From: Hydractinia symbiolongicarpus
Taxonomy: Eukaryota; Cnidaria; Hydrozoa; Anthoathecata; Hydractiniidae
DNA: 64,000 nt
Direction of reading: 5' to 3'
Assembly: GCF_029227915.1 (NCBI RefSeq)
Contig: NC_079878.1
Location: 26,065,501-26,129,500 of the forward strand
Shown here: piece by piece, positions 1 to 11,945 of the stretch
How positions within the stretch are numbered: position 1 is the stretch's first letter
Layout of the letters: every line of letters begins with the position of its first letter
The notes under the pieces: generated by a model
Database searches by the model: none
Told to the model about the DNA's origin: nothing
What the model saw: the letters and a program-made list of their open reading frames with translations, nothing else
Position numbers and translations under genes: made by a program

Positions 1-2447
1 GTTATACCTATCTTAAATGACTCCTAGAATATGAAAATTGACTATTTTCGAAATGTATAATTATATAAACAATTAATGTATATAAAGATTTGTTAATATC
101 CGATTAAAAATTTGTTGTTTTCCACATGAAAACCTAGCAATGACAATGCTGAAACAGCGTCATTATAAAATCCACTTTATAGAATAAGATTAATCACATC
201 AATAAAGGACGATATTCCACTAAGCATTTGATGCAAACGAAGCGAAATTTCAGTTTGGTACCATTCTGTTCTCGCTCACGAACATAACGTCATGAGGGTG
301 CCGTTGTTATAAATAGACATTGATGTGGTTGCGTGAAGAAATTCGTGATCAATGTTATCCATGCTTAATGTCTCCAATTCTATATTGGTATTCATGTTGT
401 AATAAGTGTTGTCTTTGAAATATGTAAATATTAATACCTTTTAATCAGAAGAAGAATAAAAAAAAAGATTACGCTTTGGTCATCCGTTTTGAAACGTATT
501 GACGTATTGACACATTACTGTCAAAAAATAATCGGACACGCGTGGAGAAAATTTGAGGATTTGAAACTGAGAATAGCTAGTTTCATGCACTCACAATGAG
601 CCTTGTTCTTTTTTTTTTGAATTCTTGGGTTTAAGAAATATTTCACGCTACAATCAGTCTTCTTAATGACAATACATTTTTCCGATCAAAGTATTAAAGT
701 TAAAACAAGAATTTCAACTTTGTCTCTTTTAATATTGTACCTTTAATGTGTCCAATAGTGTTTAACCCCGCAGTAATAATAATTTATTAATTTTCTTCAA
801 CACCTTATTGAAAACCTGAGAATAACTACAAATCTATAACATTCTACACATGTGCGTTGCTTTTGCAAAGACCATTCGAGAAAGGTAACAATATAAAGGC
901 AAAGCAGGAAGGTGATGTGATCAATGAAGGACAAAGAAAATAATTGGAATAAGAATTTGCATAATTGTCAGCAGTAACACAGCTATAACAACCAATAGTA
1001 AGAAAGAAAGAGGTGTCATTAGAAAACACAGAAACTAAACGAATAATGCGCGGCGTTGTCGTTATGGAGTTCGCTTTGTAATCACCACCTCCCTGGTTCA
1101 GACCACCGCGGGCATGTTTAGCAAGTGCCTGCACCACAGCTACGGTTCCAGCCATGTCATGTGATGGTAGGTATTGCCGGTGTATTCCTAATGTATACAT
1201 TAGGTATACACACAGCAAAGGATCCACATGAAAACAATGTTTCAATATTAAAAGAGATAGCAGACAATAAACATGAGAGCTCTTGTGGGCGCAAGCATGT
1301 AACCATTGCATGTTTACGAATTGAGCATCACTACTGCGTACGATTTTATAGATTTGCAGAATCACTCATTTTTACGCCTCTACTGTAGTTATTTTAGTGT
1401 AATACCTCTCTTCAACGACATTTCGCTGAAGAGAGTTCATACAAATCCACAAGATAGCTTTTATAAAAATTAATTCTCAACAAAAGAAGAATTTACTCAC
1501 CAATCTTCTGCGTCATCTCTCTTTGTTAGTAATTAGCATCGATAATTAAAACTTCGCAAAACAGCGCTTAGGTTGCATTATACAAGGCGCCATATAATAA
1601 TTAAAATAAGATTTTCTTGTGTTTTATGTCTTTCTAATAATTACCCGGCTTTGTTATTGCAATAAATGGGATTAATAGTTTATTAAATAAAGGTATTTTA
1701 ATTTTAAAATAAAAAAATTCCGGGAGTCAATGACCCATTAAGGCGATTAAAAAATTTAAAGAAGTAAAAAACAAAGTTGATAGCCGATAAGACTAGTTAG
1801 CAATGACCTTTTATCTGCACCTTTCTTTTTTCTGCTTTTTTAAACATCAATGCAGTATCTGCACGTGAAAAGCATAAAAAGGATGGTCTATTACAAGAAC
1901 TTCAACAGGTTGATGTAGGCTCCTATTTTAACTGGTGCTGTGTAAATCAGATGTTCTTTTTTCACTTTTATCACTATATAGGTATTTGTTTTCATTTATG
2001 AATGCCACCCCGTAGCCACTGGGGAATAAGTAAACATCTTAACCAAATAATAAATAAAACAAAAAATCAGAAGAAGAATGACAAACCTGGCAACCTCGTT
2101 CCCAGTGCCCGTCATCTCTTTCTTTATTGGGACAGCGAGACAAACATAGCACTAGAGGATGCATCTACCATATGAAACCTTATTGGTTAGAATATCTCGC
2201 ATAATTATTGTGCCACAAGCAGACTTTTTTGCTAGGAAATGAATCCGTGATGACAAAGGTGAATGTTGTGTGAAATAAGATGACGGAGAGTTAATGAAAT
2301 GTTTTTGCTACCTTATGTTTTGTCTTGTTAATAAAAATATGCAATATATTTGAGATGACAGGGTTTATGTTGAAATAAGTAAATACCGGGGAAAGTGAAC
2401 AACATCTAGCTAGCTATACTAAACATATGTCAAGATAAAACCAACCA

Positions 2448-2478
<31 letters not shown>

Positions 2479-2737
2479 TGAAATATAATCTTCTTAATGT
2501 GTTATCTCTTCTTCAAAGAAAAGCGCTCAATGCGTTCACAGAGCAAAATATATTAAAATATATTGAAACCATATAAAACCATATAAAATATACATAAATA
2601 TAGTTGAAATATATATGTGGATGTATATATGTAATATAAATACTGAACAATATATAAATATAAATATATATTAAATAGAAATTTAACTATAGAGCTACTA
2701 CAAACTATAAACTGCGTATGCTTATTGAGTATAATCA
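1..2737. other. Non-coding stretch, no gene recognised
   Basis: No reading frame here has recognisable protein features. The two overlapping frames around 844-1388, on opposite strands, show no domain, splice structure or biased composition. A perfect 18-bp palindrome (CCTAATGTATACATTAGG) lies at 1187-1204. A short TA microsatellite lies at about 2451-2478, and the following 2560-2700 is a low-complexity run of ATATAAA-like words. Confidence 0.6.
2451..2478. repeat. (TA)n microsatellite
   Basis: An uninterrupted run of alternating A and T, followed by AT-rich low-complexity sequence up to about 2700. Confidence 0.9.
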
Positions 2738-2875
2738 TCTATATTATAATACCCGTATACGTCTGTCTGTCTGTCACGCAAAATGGTAGCTTAGCTGTGC
2801 AGGTAGCGAGACGCACGTGATGCGATAAAAAATGGACGGACAAACCCGTGGATTTTACCACAGGCTAATGACTAG
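2738..2875 (+). mobile_element. Mini-Helitron (non-autonomous, 138 bp)
   Basis: It begins with TC and ends with CTAG. A hairpin-forming stretch (CCGTGG, short loop, CCACAGG) lies about 10 bases before the end, and the flanking bases are A on the left and T on the right. These are the standard Helitron hallmarks: 5' TC, 3' hairpin plus CTRR, insertion between A and T without target duplication. Just inside the 5' end is a GTCTGTCTGTCTGTCACG motif shared with other copies in the window at 21659, 45601 and, on the minus strand, near 32030. It is too short to code for anything and would need a helicase in trans. Confidence 0.75.
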
Positions 2876-3310
2876 TGTATATAATTCAAACAGGGAACAG
2901 CAATGGCCGTAAAGCTCATCAGTGTCGTCTACCGGTTATACCACTTATTGTTGTGCTACGACTTTTCGCAAGTTCATTTCATCGATTTAACATACGCTTT
3001 TACCCTACTAGTATCAGTTTGTGGTTAGTCTGTATGTTGCATAACTTTTAATATTCCTATTGCAGTTGATAAAAGTCTGAAAAATTGAAATTGGTAAATG
3101 TAGCATGTATAAGTTATTGAATCTCTCTGGTTGCATTACAATTCTTCTCCTAACTGTCACTGGATATGCATACAGTAATTATGCAGGAATTATGTGCTTT
3201 CTTTGACTGTATTGTTATGAAGGGGAGGGGTCTCGAGCATGATGCTTTTCACCTGTAGGTTTATTATACATTTATGATAATTATTTAGCTCGACCCAACT
3301 AGCTACTTGA
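2876..3310. other. Non-coding spacer
   Basis: No reading frame or repeat that I recognise. Confidence 0.5.
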
Positions 3311-3707
3311 AGGGGTTTTCACGAAGCGAATTGTGAATGGCGAATTTAGCGGCGAAATAGCTACGATTTCCACGGGAAACAAAAAAAACATCTAGCGCAT
3401 TTAAAGTGCTAAATCTAAACACTTTTTTGGGTATTAAAAAAAGACAATCATTTTGAATTTTTTTTAGTATACTGAATTTTTCTAAGAATAAACACTAAAG
3501 ATTAACGTTTTGAGTCGGTAAAAGTTTACAGCGAAATATTTCGCTGAAAATAGCAACTTCTTTTTAGCAGCAAATAGAAGTAGAAATGTGTGCAAAGTGC
3601 GTAAAATTTCGCTGTAAAGTAAATTAGAAATTACTGCGTCTGCTCAGATACATTAAGCCGGTGAATTTACCGACCAATTTGCTTCGTGAATCCTCCCTCC
3701 CCCTTTA
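3311..3707. mobile_element. MITE with imperfect terminal inverted repeats
   Basis: The left end (GGGGTTTTCACGAAGCGAAT) and the reverse complement of the right end (GGGAGGATTCACGAAGCAAA) share the core TTCACGAAGC, and similarity continues inward for about 40 bp to GAATTTAGCGGC versus AAATTCACCGGC. The interior is AT-rich, with repeated TTTCGCTG words, and has no reading frame. The superfamily is not clear and the exact borders are uncertain by a few bases. Confidence 0.6.
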
Positions 3708-5173
3708 GTTTAATACTTTTAAAATCGTCCAGGGAAAATAGAGTGGAGATAGAGATAGAGTGTCAGTGTAGGGCCTAGATGCCACAAGATCAATGGTATT
3801 TAGACTAAAACAATTAACCTCAGGAAATTTCTCAGAAGCTATTAATGCGATTTGATCCAATTATTTGACCAATCTGAACACACACTGTAAATAATCTAAT
3901 TCTCTTGAAATACTCACGAATAGATTGTATTCTCCGCTTGACCGGAACGTTCCGTCGCCATATTTTTGCCATTAATCTTGCTGGTTGGCAAGCTAGACAC
4001 TGTAAAACAACCTGTAACTATACTTTTTGTATAAGTCATGTATTTGATTGGGTAAGAATTATTTTATTTTTATTAGCCAGCTAGCTTTAGCTTAATAAAA
4101 GTGTGAAAAGTATTTCTGGCTAGCTACTAATAGAAAGAGATAACACATCTTTTTGGTGTTGGTTTCTGGAATTTGCTCTTTAGAAGCCCCTTCTATCTAT
4201 GTTAAGTTTCCTGAAAAGTTCCTAAAGTTGCTCAAAGCATTTTGTCCAACACGAAGAAAGTGCGGCAAAAATTCTTCTTGTTGTAACGTGATAATCTTCT
4301 GTGATCAAATTCGAATGGATTTTTCACAGTCAAATCTTGACTGTGAAAAATCTTAAAAGTTACAGACAAATGCACTTTAAAATGCAGCCAATGGGCGAAG
4401 ATCAACCAGTGTTTAAAATATACTTATTCGAGACCAGATAAGACAGAAAATTGTAAATAGACGAGTTGTAAATAGACGAGTTCCAATGTTTACATTTTAA
4501 TAGATTTGTGCTAAGAACATTTAATTATGGTAAAAAACTTAGAAACTGTGGCTAGTAGCATGTTTTCACTTATACATCGAATTCGGCGGGGAAGAAACAC
4601 CTTGTACAGACTGATTAGTTCTGTAATGCGATGGGTTTACGTCGATGTAGATATTCTATTCTAGCGTCATAATATAGCGTCAAAATTTTGTATAAGAAAG
4701 CAAACAAAAACATTGAAACATGAGATGGTAGTCAGCTATAACAACTGTTCACTCGCACCCGTGGTTGAGAGTGTTTTAAAATGCAACGAAGTTCCGCGGA
4801 GGTAACAACAAATTTAATTAGGGCGCCGTATCGAGTAATATTCGCGTATCCCTCTATACGGATTTTTTTATGGTTATTTATTTTTATTTTCGAGAATTTT
4901 ATTTATCTGTTGCCTTAATGTGAGTGTTAAAACCGCTTCGGTTTTTTCGTTTATCAAATTAAATTGGGTGAAAATTTTTTTCACAAAATTGACCAATGAA
5001 TAAATATTTTTATGAGAAGTGTTATTTGGTAGATGTTTTTATTGTTGACATTTTAAATGAAAATAAAGGGTTTTTTTTACAGCTGTGCGTCTTTTGAAAA
5101 TTTGATGAGAAAAGACACGTATCCTCCTAACATTACATATTCTACTAACTAAAAATAATTCTCGTTTTTTATT
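3708..5173. other. Non-coding stretch
   Basis: No gene recognised. A 67-codon open frame at 4153-4356 has no recognisable feature and probably arises by chance. The segment ends at the target site of the BEL element. Confidence 0.55.
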
Positions 5174-5178
5174 CAAGT

Positions 5179-5522
5179 TGTCGTGAACTATATCACGAAC
5201 TTATAACATGACGTAATGATAGAAAATTCAATAACATTTATATGAACAGTTTTTTATACGTATTCGGCACAATGAACTCACACTCAGTATGTGACGTCAT
5301 AATATAGATAATAGGTTATTTGTTTATATTGTAAAATAGGAAACTTCTCGAATAGAACATTCGAGAACATTATGCTAGGCATATATATGAGCGTTCGAGT
5401 TCGAGCAAGAGTTAAGTTAACGAGGGAAGAGTTATATGAAGATACGAATGTAATACGAGACGATTTATAAAAAGATATACGAGAAAACAAAACTATCGAA
5501 CTTTATTGAGTCCATCGCAACA
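5179..5522 (+). repeat. 5' LTR of the BEL element
   Basis: 344 bp, TGTCGTGAAC to ATCGCAACA, apparently the same as the 3' LTR. It contains a TATATATGAGC stretch and a short palindromic TCGAATAGAACATTCGA region that may belong to the U3 promoter. The 68-codon minus-strand frame within each LTR appears twice only because the LTR does. Confidence 0.95.
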
Positions 5523-5875
5523 TTTGGTAGCAGAGGGTGGTTGAAGTTCGGATTTTGTTTATATCTACATTTAAATCAAGAAGAAATGTGATTTTGTTCA
5601 CGTTACACAAGTGAAGAAGAGATTTGGTTTGTCTACACTTGAGTAAAAGAGAGATTTGTTTACATATTTCAAAAGCCCTTTACAAGAAGAAACACAGAGA
5701 GAAATATTTGAGTTGAACTAATTAATTATTTATTTGGTCGATCAAACAAGTCAAGAAGAAAAAAGGAAAACTCTAGAAAGATCATCTGTTAAAATAAACA
5801 TTCTAGGAGAAAGAAAAATTTCTTTCTTGAGACGGATTAAAGAATAGAAGAAAATTCTTCTATAGAAGCGTAACC

Positions 5876-8800
5876 ATGACGATAAGGCAAAAGCTTGGGA
5901 TCGCAAAAAAGAAACTTGAGACGAAAATTCTGGAAGTCAACACCTACATTAAAGATGCAAGTAATCAAAACGAAATAGACTTAGTTGCACATATAGATGA
6001 AACGACAGTAAAAATTGAGAATTTCAAGAAACATTTGAATAATTTGGAGAGCTCGATAACAGATAACTCAGAAGAAAACGAGAAATTCTGGAGTGATTAT
6101 GAGACATTTGACGATTTGTTGTCGATGGGAGAAGGGCTCCTTATCAAACTGAATTGTATCAAGCGGCTTTCAGATGAAAAACGAGAAGCTGAAGAACGAG
6201 AAAAACAACGCAAAGCCGACGAGCGAGAAAAAGAAAAGCAACGCGAAGCCGATGAACGAGAAAAAGAAAAGCAACGCGAAGCCGACGAACGAGAAAGAGA
6301 GAAACAAAGAATACATGAGCTGGAGAAATTGAAACTAGGAATGAGCGAAAAGGAGAAAGAGAGACAAGATCAATTGCAACTGGAAAAAATGAAGATCGAT
6401 GCGGATGAAAGAAGATTAAAAATTCAAGCAGATGAATCTGTTGAGAGGGAAAGAATGAACGTTGAGAAAATGAAAGTCGAAACTGAGGAGAAACTTCGTG
6501 TCATCGAGACAGAAAAAATATCTAAAACAAAAGTTGGTGTTCGTTTGCCAAAATTAGAACTAAGAAAATTTGATGGCGATGTCCTTAAATGGAGAGAATT
6601 TTGGGACACATATGAATCTACGATACACAATAACCCAGGGTTACAAGATGTTGACAAATTCAAGTATCTGAAATGCCATCTTTCCGGACCAGCGAGTGAT
6701 CTGATTGCTGGAATTGATATTACAAATACAAACTACGATATTGCAATCAAACTATTGGAGAAACGTTACAGCAGAAATCACGTGATGCGCGAAGCCCACT
6801 ATTCAAAACTTATCACACTTCAATCACCAACCTACAAAACAACGTCACTTAGGGCATTTCATGACGAAGCCGAAAAACACGTACGAGCGTTGGAATCCCT
6901 TGGGACTAACGTCAATACTCCTGAATTATTATATATTTTGAAATCAAAACTTCCACGATCCATTCTGGAAAGACTTCAACAACAAAAAGACAACAATAAG
7001 GAATGGACAATGGAGCTATTTAGAAAAGAGCTTCAAAACTACGTGGCGATGAAAGAAGACACAGAGTACCAATTGCAATTGAGCAAACCACCTTCAGAAG
7101 AAGAACCTCATCGCAAGCACAATAACAATTTCTACAGAGGTGATCTATCAATCTCAACTGGCCATTCACTCCTATCAAATGGGAGACGAAACAATAGACG
7201 AAAGAATACCTGCATTTTCTGCGAAGAAACCCACTGGAGCGACGAATGTCCGAAGTACACCACTATATCAGCCAGAAAAGAAATAATCAAAGGGCGCTGT
7301 TTTTCTTGCTTTAGCCCGAATCACCAATCAAAGGAATGCAAAAAGATGAAATCATGTTATCATTGTGGAGAATCAAGGCGACATCATCGAAGTTTGTGTC
7401 CTCAGAAGTTTCCGTCGAAAGTCGAGTTAAGTAATGAAGGAACGTTGCAACAAAGAGAAAGTGGTTTGATATCCGTTGGAGAGAAGACAGTCATGCAAAC
7501 GGCATTAGTCCAAGCGTCTAATCCTACAAACGCAACATTCATGGAAACAAGAATTTTACTTGACTGTGGTAGCAATCGTACATACATAACAAAGGAACTT
7601 TCAGAGAAATTACAGCTGAAAGAGATTGACAAAGAAACTGTAACTACGTACACTTTTGGCTGCAAGAAACCGAAAAGCTTCTTGTCAACCTTAGTAGAAT
7701 TAAATCTTCAGAAGAATGATGGAAAGCCGTTACTAATCAAAGCACGAGTTGTTCCACATATAACTGGGACGGTTGAAAGAACCCCCATCGACATAACTCG
7801 AAGAAGAAAATTGGAAAGTAATTTTGAGCTATCTGACACCCTACCTACGACCCTACAGACGTCAACCCTTGGCTTACTCATTGGAAATGACCACTATCAT
7901 GACATTGTACTACCAGAAAGGAAGAAAGTCGATAATGGTTTGTGTCTTATCAACTCTTTGTTTGGTTGGATCCTTAGTGGCAGAATTTCAGAGAATGAGA
8001 AGCACACCAGTGATGTGTCTATGTTTGTGATGACAAATACTACAGCTGATCAACCATTTGCAGAGATACAAAAGATGAAACCTCTAGATGAATGCGAAAA
8101 CCTTGAACCTGATATTGAAGCATTATGGAGCTTAGAAACTATTGGTATAGACACCAAGGACAAATCAGAGAGCAACGTATTACAAGCGTTCAAAGAAACA
8201 GTCAAAATGGAAAACGGAAGATATCAAGTTTCATGGCCTTGGAAGGAAGATGAACCTAATTTACCAGATAATTATGAACTATGTAATGGAAGATTAAAGT
8301 CTTTGTATAAGCGTTTGTGTGAGAAACCCCGACTACTTAAAAAGTATGATAAAACTATCAAAGAACAATTAGAAAGGAGCGTCATTGAAAGGGCCCCAAA
8401 AGAATATCAAGGAAGAGTCCACTACATCCCTCACCATGTCGTCGAAAATCCTGAGAAAGATAAGATTCGGATAGTTTATGACGCATCAGCCAAGACGAAA
8501 AAGAGCAACCAGTCCTTAAACGAATGTCTTCATCGAGGACCAGTGATATTAGAAGATCTTGCAGGGCTACTAATGAGGTTCAGAACCAAGAAGATTGGAT
8601 TGATTGCCGACATTGAAAAAGCATTTCTGCAAATTAGTATACAGCCTCAAGATCGCGATGTTACAAGATTCCTATGGCTAAAAGACATCAACCGTCCACC
8701 AACTAAGGCAAATCTTGAAGAATACCGCTTTACCCGAGTACCATTTGGCATCATCTCAAGTCCATTCTTACTCGCAGGAACCGTGCAAAATCATTTGGAA

Positions 8801-9031
8801 CAGAATGGCACACCAGAAGCACTTCAGATAAAGGATGATATCTATGTCGATAACCTTATCACTGGAAAAGACGATCAAGAAGAAGCAAAGTTATTCTATC
8901 ACAAAGCAAAAGAAATCTTTAACGATGCCAACATGAATTTACGAGATTGGAAGTCAAATAGTGAAGAGTTTAATGAAAGTCTACCATTAGAAGATAAAAT
9001 ACTGGAAAAAATACGAAGGTGCTTGGCATGA
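5876..9031 (+). CDS. BEL/Pao gag-pol polyprotein, N-terminal part (gag, protease, reverse transcriptase)
   Basis: The 1051-codon frame opens about 350 bases after the 5' LTR. Residues 1-100 are a helical gag head. Residues about 100-200 are a charged coiled coil made of EREKEKQREADE-type repeats. About 224 onward is the DUF1759 gag region (KLELRKFDGD, KWREFWDTYE). Zinc knuckles follow from about 445 (CIFCEETHWSDEC, then CFSCFSPNHQSKEC and CYHCG). An aspartic protease with LLDCGSNRTYI lies near 560, having C where S or T is usual after the catalytic D. Reverse transcriptase covers about 850-1040 (RIVYDASA, LIADIEKAFLQI, and DDIYVDN in place of YVDD). The frame ends abruptly in the RT-RNase H linker at TGA 9029-9031, just after an A6 run at about 9006-9011. 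The next frame continues the protein family from that same place, so one inserted or deleted base there explains the split. The product would act in cytoplasmic particles and copy the element RNA. Confidence 0.93.
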   Translation: MTIRQKLGIAKKKLETKILEVNTYIKDASNQNEIDLVAHIDETTVKIENFKKHLNNLESSITDNSEENEKFWSDYETFDDLLSMGEGLLIKLNCIKRLSDEKREAEEREKQRKADEREKEKQREADEREKEKQREADEREREKQRIHELEKLKLGMSEKEKERQDQLQLEKMKIDADERRLKIQADESVERERMNVEKMKVETEEKLRVIETEKISKTKVGVRLPKLELRKFDGDVLKWREFWDTYESTIHNNPGLQDVDKFKYLKCHLSGPASDLIAGIDITNTNYDIAIKLLEKRYSRNHVMREAHYSKLITLQSPTYKTTSLRAFHDEAEKHVRALESLGTNVNTPELLYILKSKLPRSILERLQQQKDNNKEWTMELFRKELQNYVAMKEDTEYQLQLSKPPSEEEPHRKHNNNFYRGDLSISTGHSLLSNGRRNNRRKNTCIFCEETHWSDECPKYTTISARKEIIKGRCFSCFSPNHQSKECKKMKSCYHCGESRRHHRSLCPQKFPSKVELSNEGTLQQRESGLISVGEKTVMQTALVQASNPTNATFMETRILLDCGSNRTYITKELSEKLQLKEIDKETVTTYTFGCKKPKSFLSTLVELNLQKNDGKPLLIKARVVPHITGTVERTPIDITRRRKLESNFELSDTLPTTLQTSTLGLLIGNDHYHDIVLPERKKVDNGLCLINSLFGWILSGRISENEKHTSDVSMFVMTNTTADQPFAEIQKMKPLDECENLEPDIEALWSLETIGIDTKDKSESNVLQAFKETVKMENGRYQVSWPWKEDEPNLPDNYELCNGRLKSLYKRLCEKPRLLKKYDKTIKEQLERSVIERAPKEYQGRVHYIPHHVVENPEKDKIRIVYDASAKTKKSNQSLNECLHRGPVILEDLAGLLMRFRTKKIGLIADIEKAFLQISIQPQDRDVTRFLWLKDINRPPTKANLEEYRFTRVPFGIISSPFLLAGTVQNHLEQNGTPEALQIKDDIYVDNLITGKDDQEEAKLFYHKAKEIFNDANMNLRDWKSNSEEFNESLPLEDKILEKIRRCLA

Positions 9032-11583
9032 CTTGGAAATCGAGAAGAGACACCCTGCACATAGCAACACAGCGATTCAACGCTCTAGAGGCAGCTTCAT
9101 CTAAACGACAAGTATTGACTACAATTGCATCTATATTTGACCCACTTGGGTATTTGTCACCAGCAACGATTGAAATGAAATTATTTTTGCAAAGACTTTG
9201 GATACATGGACACAAGTGGGATGACGAGTTAGATAACTCTCTAAAAGACGAATGGAAGGCAATTATTACTAAAACCAAAAACCTTGCAGATATTGCTATA
9301 CCAAGATACGTTGGAAGTGAACATTTAGAGCTAATTTGCTTCTGTGATGCATCCGGAAAAGCTTACGCTACAACAATCTACCTTCGATCAATCAAAGACG
9401 AAAAGACAGTGGTCAACCTAGTATTTGCAAAGTCAAGAGTTGCTCCAAAGAAAGAATTGACTATACCACGTCTTGAACTACTTTCAGTTTTAATTGGATG
9501 TCGAAGCCTTGCGTTTGCTAAACGGCAGTTGAAGATCCAAACAATTAAATGCATCTTGTGGACTGATTCGATGTGTGTACTTTCATGGATCAAGGGCACA
9601 AAAACAAGTTCAGTCTTTGTCAATAACAGAATATCAGAGATCAAACAATTGCCGAACACCACAATCAAATACATCAACACAAAAGAAAACCCAGCAGACC
9701 TACCAACTAGGGGTCTATCGAGTGAAGCCTTATCAAGTTGCAACCTGTGGTGGCATGGTCCAAAATGGCTAACGAAGGATCAAACATTTTGGCCTGACTG
9801 GAATATACCTGAAGTGAATCTTGACGAAGCACCCAAGAAAGACGCATCAAAAACCAATGTTTTGCATGAGTTTGCTGGCGCTGTTCAACAAACAATGAAA
9901 CTACAACTTCAATCACCGTTCATGATTGAAGAAACGAGATACTCATCACTGAAGAAACTGTTACGAGCGACCGCATATGCGAGCAGATTCATTCAGAGCA
10001 CAAAAGGAATCCGACCAGCTAGCAATACCTTAATTGCAAAAGAGATAGAAGAATCCGAAAAGAAATGGATCAAGTACGTACAGAGTAAACATTATGTGAC
10101 AAAGAACAAGAACCTTGTAGAAGAACAAAGAAAATCTCAGCTCAATCCAGCATTAGATGATGAAGATATAGTAAGAGTTCATGGACGATTTGCAAATGCG
10201 GACCTAGAAAAGGACACTTTGACACCCATTTTATTACCAAGAGGAGAACATTTTACCAAGTTAGTGATTGAAGATCAACACAATCAGATCCATCACAGTG
10301 GAACTCCACACACACTTGCTGCAATCCGACAACGTTTTTGGATTCCACAAGGACGAGCTGAAGTCAAATCAATCTTAAGAAAGTGTCTAGTCTGTATCAA
10401 ACATCAAGGTGGACCCTACAGAGTTAAACCAATGGCACCCTGGCCTAAAAGCAAAGTCAACAAATCCAAAGCCTTTATCAACACAGGCCTGGATTACTTT
10501 GGACCACTTTACATAAAACAAGGAAAAGATCAACAGAAGTCCTGGGTATGTTTGTTCACATGCATCACTACTAGAGCACTACATCTAGAGTTAGTAGATG
10601 GAATGTCAGCAGAACATTTTCTACTTGCACTAAGGAGATTTATCGCGAGAAGAGGAAAACCGAACCAGATTGTTTTGGACAATGCATCTCAGTTCAAAGC
10701 TGCAAAAGAAACCATTGATTTGGCCTGGAAGAGCACAATCAATGACCCAACCGTTCACAGTTATCTTGCTAATGAAAGAATCGAATGGTCATTTATCATA
10801 GAACTTTCGCCTTGGATGGGAGGATTTTATGAGCGCCTTGTAGGAACAACGAAAATGGCACTGAAGAAAAGCATCGGTAACCTACGACTAACGAGTACAC
10901 AACTTCAGACAATATTGACCGAGATTGAAGCTACACTAAATTCAAGACCTTTAACCTACCTTGGCGACGATTTAAACGATCAAACTTTCATCACACCAGC
11001 ACATTTTCTGTCTGTAAATTCCAAAACGGGATGCCCTCAATTCGAAAGACAAGAAGATGACGACCCAGACTACAACAATCAACCACTGACTGAAGGCAAA
11101 AAACTGTTAGAGATATGGAAGAAAGGTAACAGACATCTCGATCAATTTTGGAACATATGGAAAAATCACTATTTACTCAGCTTACGAGAAAGAAGCCAAA
11201 CATTCATGAAGCACTCGAAGAAACAGTCATCAAGAGAACCAAAAGTTGGAGACATCGTACTTATCAAAGATTCAACACCACGAGGAACCTGGAGAATCGG
11301 AAGAATTGTGGAGCTTTTGAAAAGCAGAGACAATCAAGAACGAGCAGCAAAAGTCATCCTTCCAAACCAAAACGTCCTACAAAGATCACTCGTTCATCTA
11401 TACCCGCTTGAAACAAACGACGAAGAGACCAGCAACGTTGCAGAACACTCAAAAGAAAATTCCGGCGCTACACCGCTGAACGAACAGGAAAATAATCGCA
11501 GAAGAAATTCGAATTCTCGACCAAAACGAAAAGCAGCAAACGAAGCGAGAGATAGAATCTTAGGACACTCTATACAAGAATGA
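9019..11583 (+). CDS. BEL/Pao pol, C-terminal part (RNase H, integrase)
   Basis: The 854-codon frame overlaps the previous one in another phase. An RNase H region carries CDASG (about residue 108), PRLELLS, LWTDSMCVLSW and NPADLPTRG. The integrase has an H2C2-type zinc-binding part (HHSGTPHTLAAIRQRFW, then CLVC, about 421-460). Its core has FTCITTRALHLEL (about 512), VLDNASQF (about 553) and WMGGFYERLVG (about 600), supplying the DDE triad. A DUF5641-like tail follows from about 743 (VGDIVLIKD, RGTWRIGRIVEL). The listed ATG is probably not a natural start; the segment is most simply the continuation of gag-pol after a one-base frame change. Confidence 0.92.
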   Translation: MLGMTWKSRRDTLHIATQRFNALEAASSKRQVLTTIASIFDPLGYLSPATIEMKLFLQRLWIHGHKWDDELDNSLKDEWKAIITKTKNLADIAIPRYVGSEHLELICFCDASGKAYATTIYLRSIKDEKTVVNLVFAKSRVAPKKELTIPRLELLSVLIGCRSLAFAKRQLKIQTIKCILWTDSMCVLSWIKGTKTSSVFVNNRISEIKQLPNTTIKYINTKENPADLPTRGLSSEALSSCNLWWHGPKWLTKDQTFWPDWNIPEVNLDEAPKKDASKTNVLHEFAGAVQQTMKLQLQSPFMIEETRYSSLKKLLRATAYASRFIQSTKGIRPASNTLIAKEIEESEKKWIKYVQSKHYVTKNKNLVEEQRKSQLNPALDDEDIVRVHGRFANADLEKDTLTPILLPRGEHFTKLVIEDQHNQIHHSGTPHTLAAIRQRFWIPQGRAEVKSILRKCLVCIKHQGGPYRVKPMAPWPKSKVNKSKAFINTGLDYFGPLYIKQGKDQQKSWVCLFTCITTRALHLELVDGMSAEHFLLALRRFIARRGKPNQIVLDNASQFKAAKETIDLAWKSTINDPTVHSYLANERIEWSFIIELSPWMGGFYERLVGTTKMALKKSIGNLRLTSTQLQTILTEIEATLNSRPLTYLGDDLNDQTFITPAHFLSVNSKTGCPQFERQEDDDPDYNNQPLTEGKKLLEIWKKGNRHLDQFWNIWKNHYLLSLRERSQTFMKHSKKQSSREPKVGDIVLIKDSTPRGTWRIGRIVELLKSRDNQERAAKVILPNQNVLQRSLVHLYPLETNDEETSNVAEHSKENSGATPLNEQENNRRRNSNSRPKRKAANEARDRILGHSIQE

Positions 11584-11601
11584 AACCTTTGGTGTTGGGA
11601 G

Positions 11602-11945
11602 TGTCGTGAACTATATCACGAACTTATAACATGACGTAATGATAGAAAATTCAATAACATTTATATGAACAGTTTTTTATACGTATTCGGCACAATGAAC
11701 TCACACTCAGTATGTGACGTCATAATATAGATAATAGGTTATTTGTTTATATTGTAAAATAGGAAACTTCTCGAATAGAACATTCGAGAACATTATGCTA
11801 GGCATATATATGAGCGTTCGAGTTCGAGCAAGAGTTAAGTTAACGAGGGAAGAGTTATATGAAGATACGAATGTAATACGAGACGATTTATAAAAAGATA
11901 TACGAGAAAACAAAACTATCGAACTTTATTGAGTCCATCGCAACA
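11602..11945 (+). repeat. 3' LTR of the BEL element
   Basis: 344-bp repeat of the 5' LTR, followed by the CAAGT target duplication. It supplies the polyadenylation region of the element RNA. Confidence 0.95.

Noticed and set aside
844-1388. Overlapping open frames on both strands (173 and 87 codons)
   Set aside because: No domain, no splice sites, no composition bias; opposite-strand openness over the same bases suggests chance.
5284-5490. 68-codon minus-strand frame repeated at 11707-11913
   Set aside because: It lies within the LTRs and is repeated only because they are.
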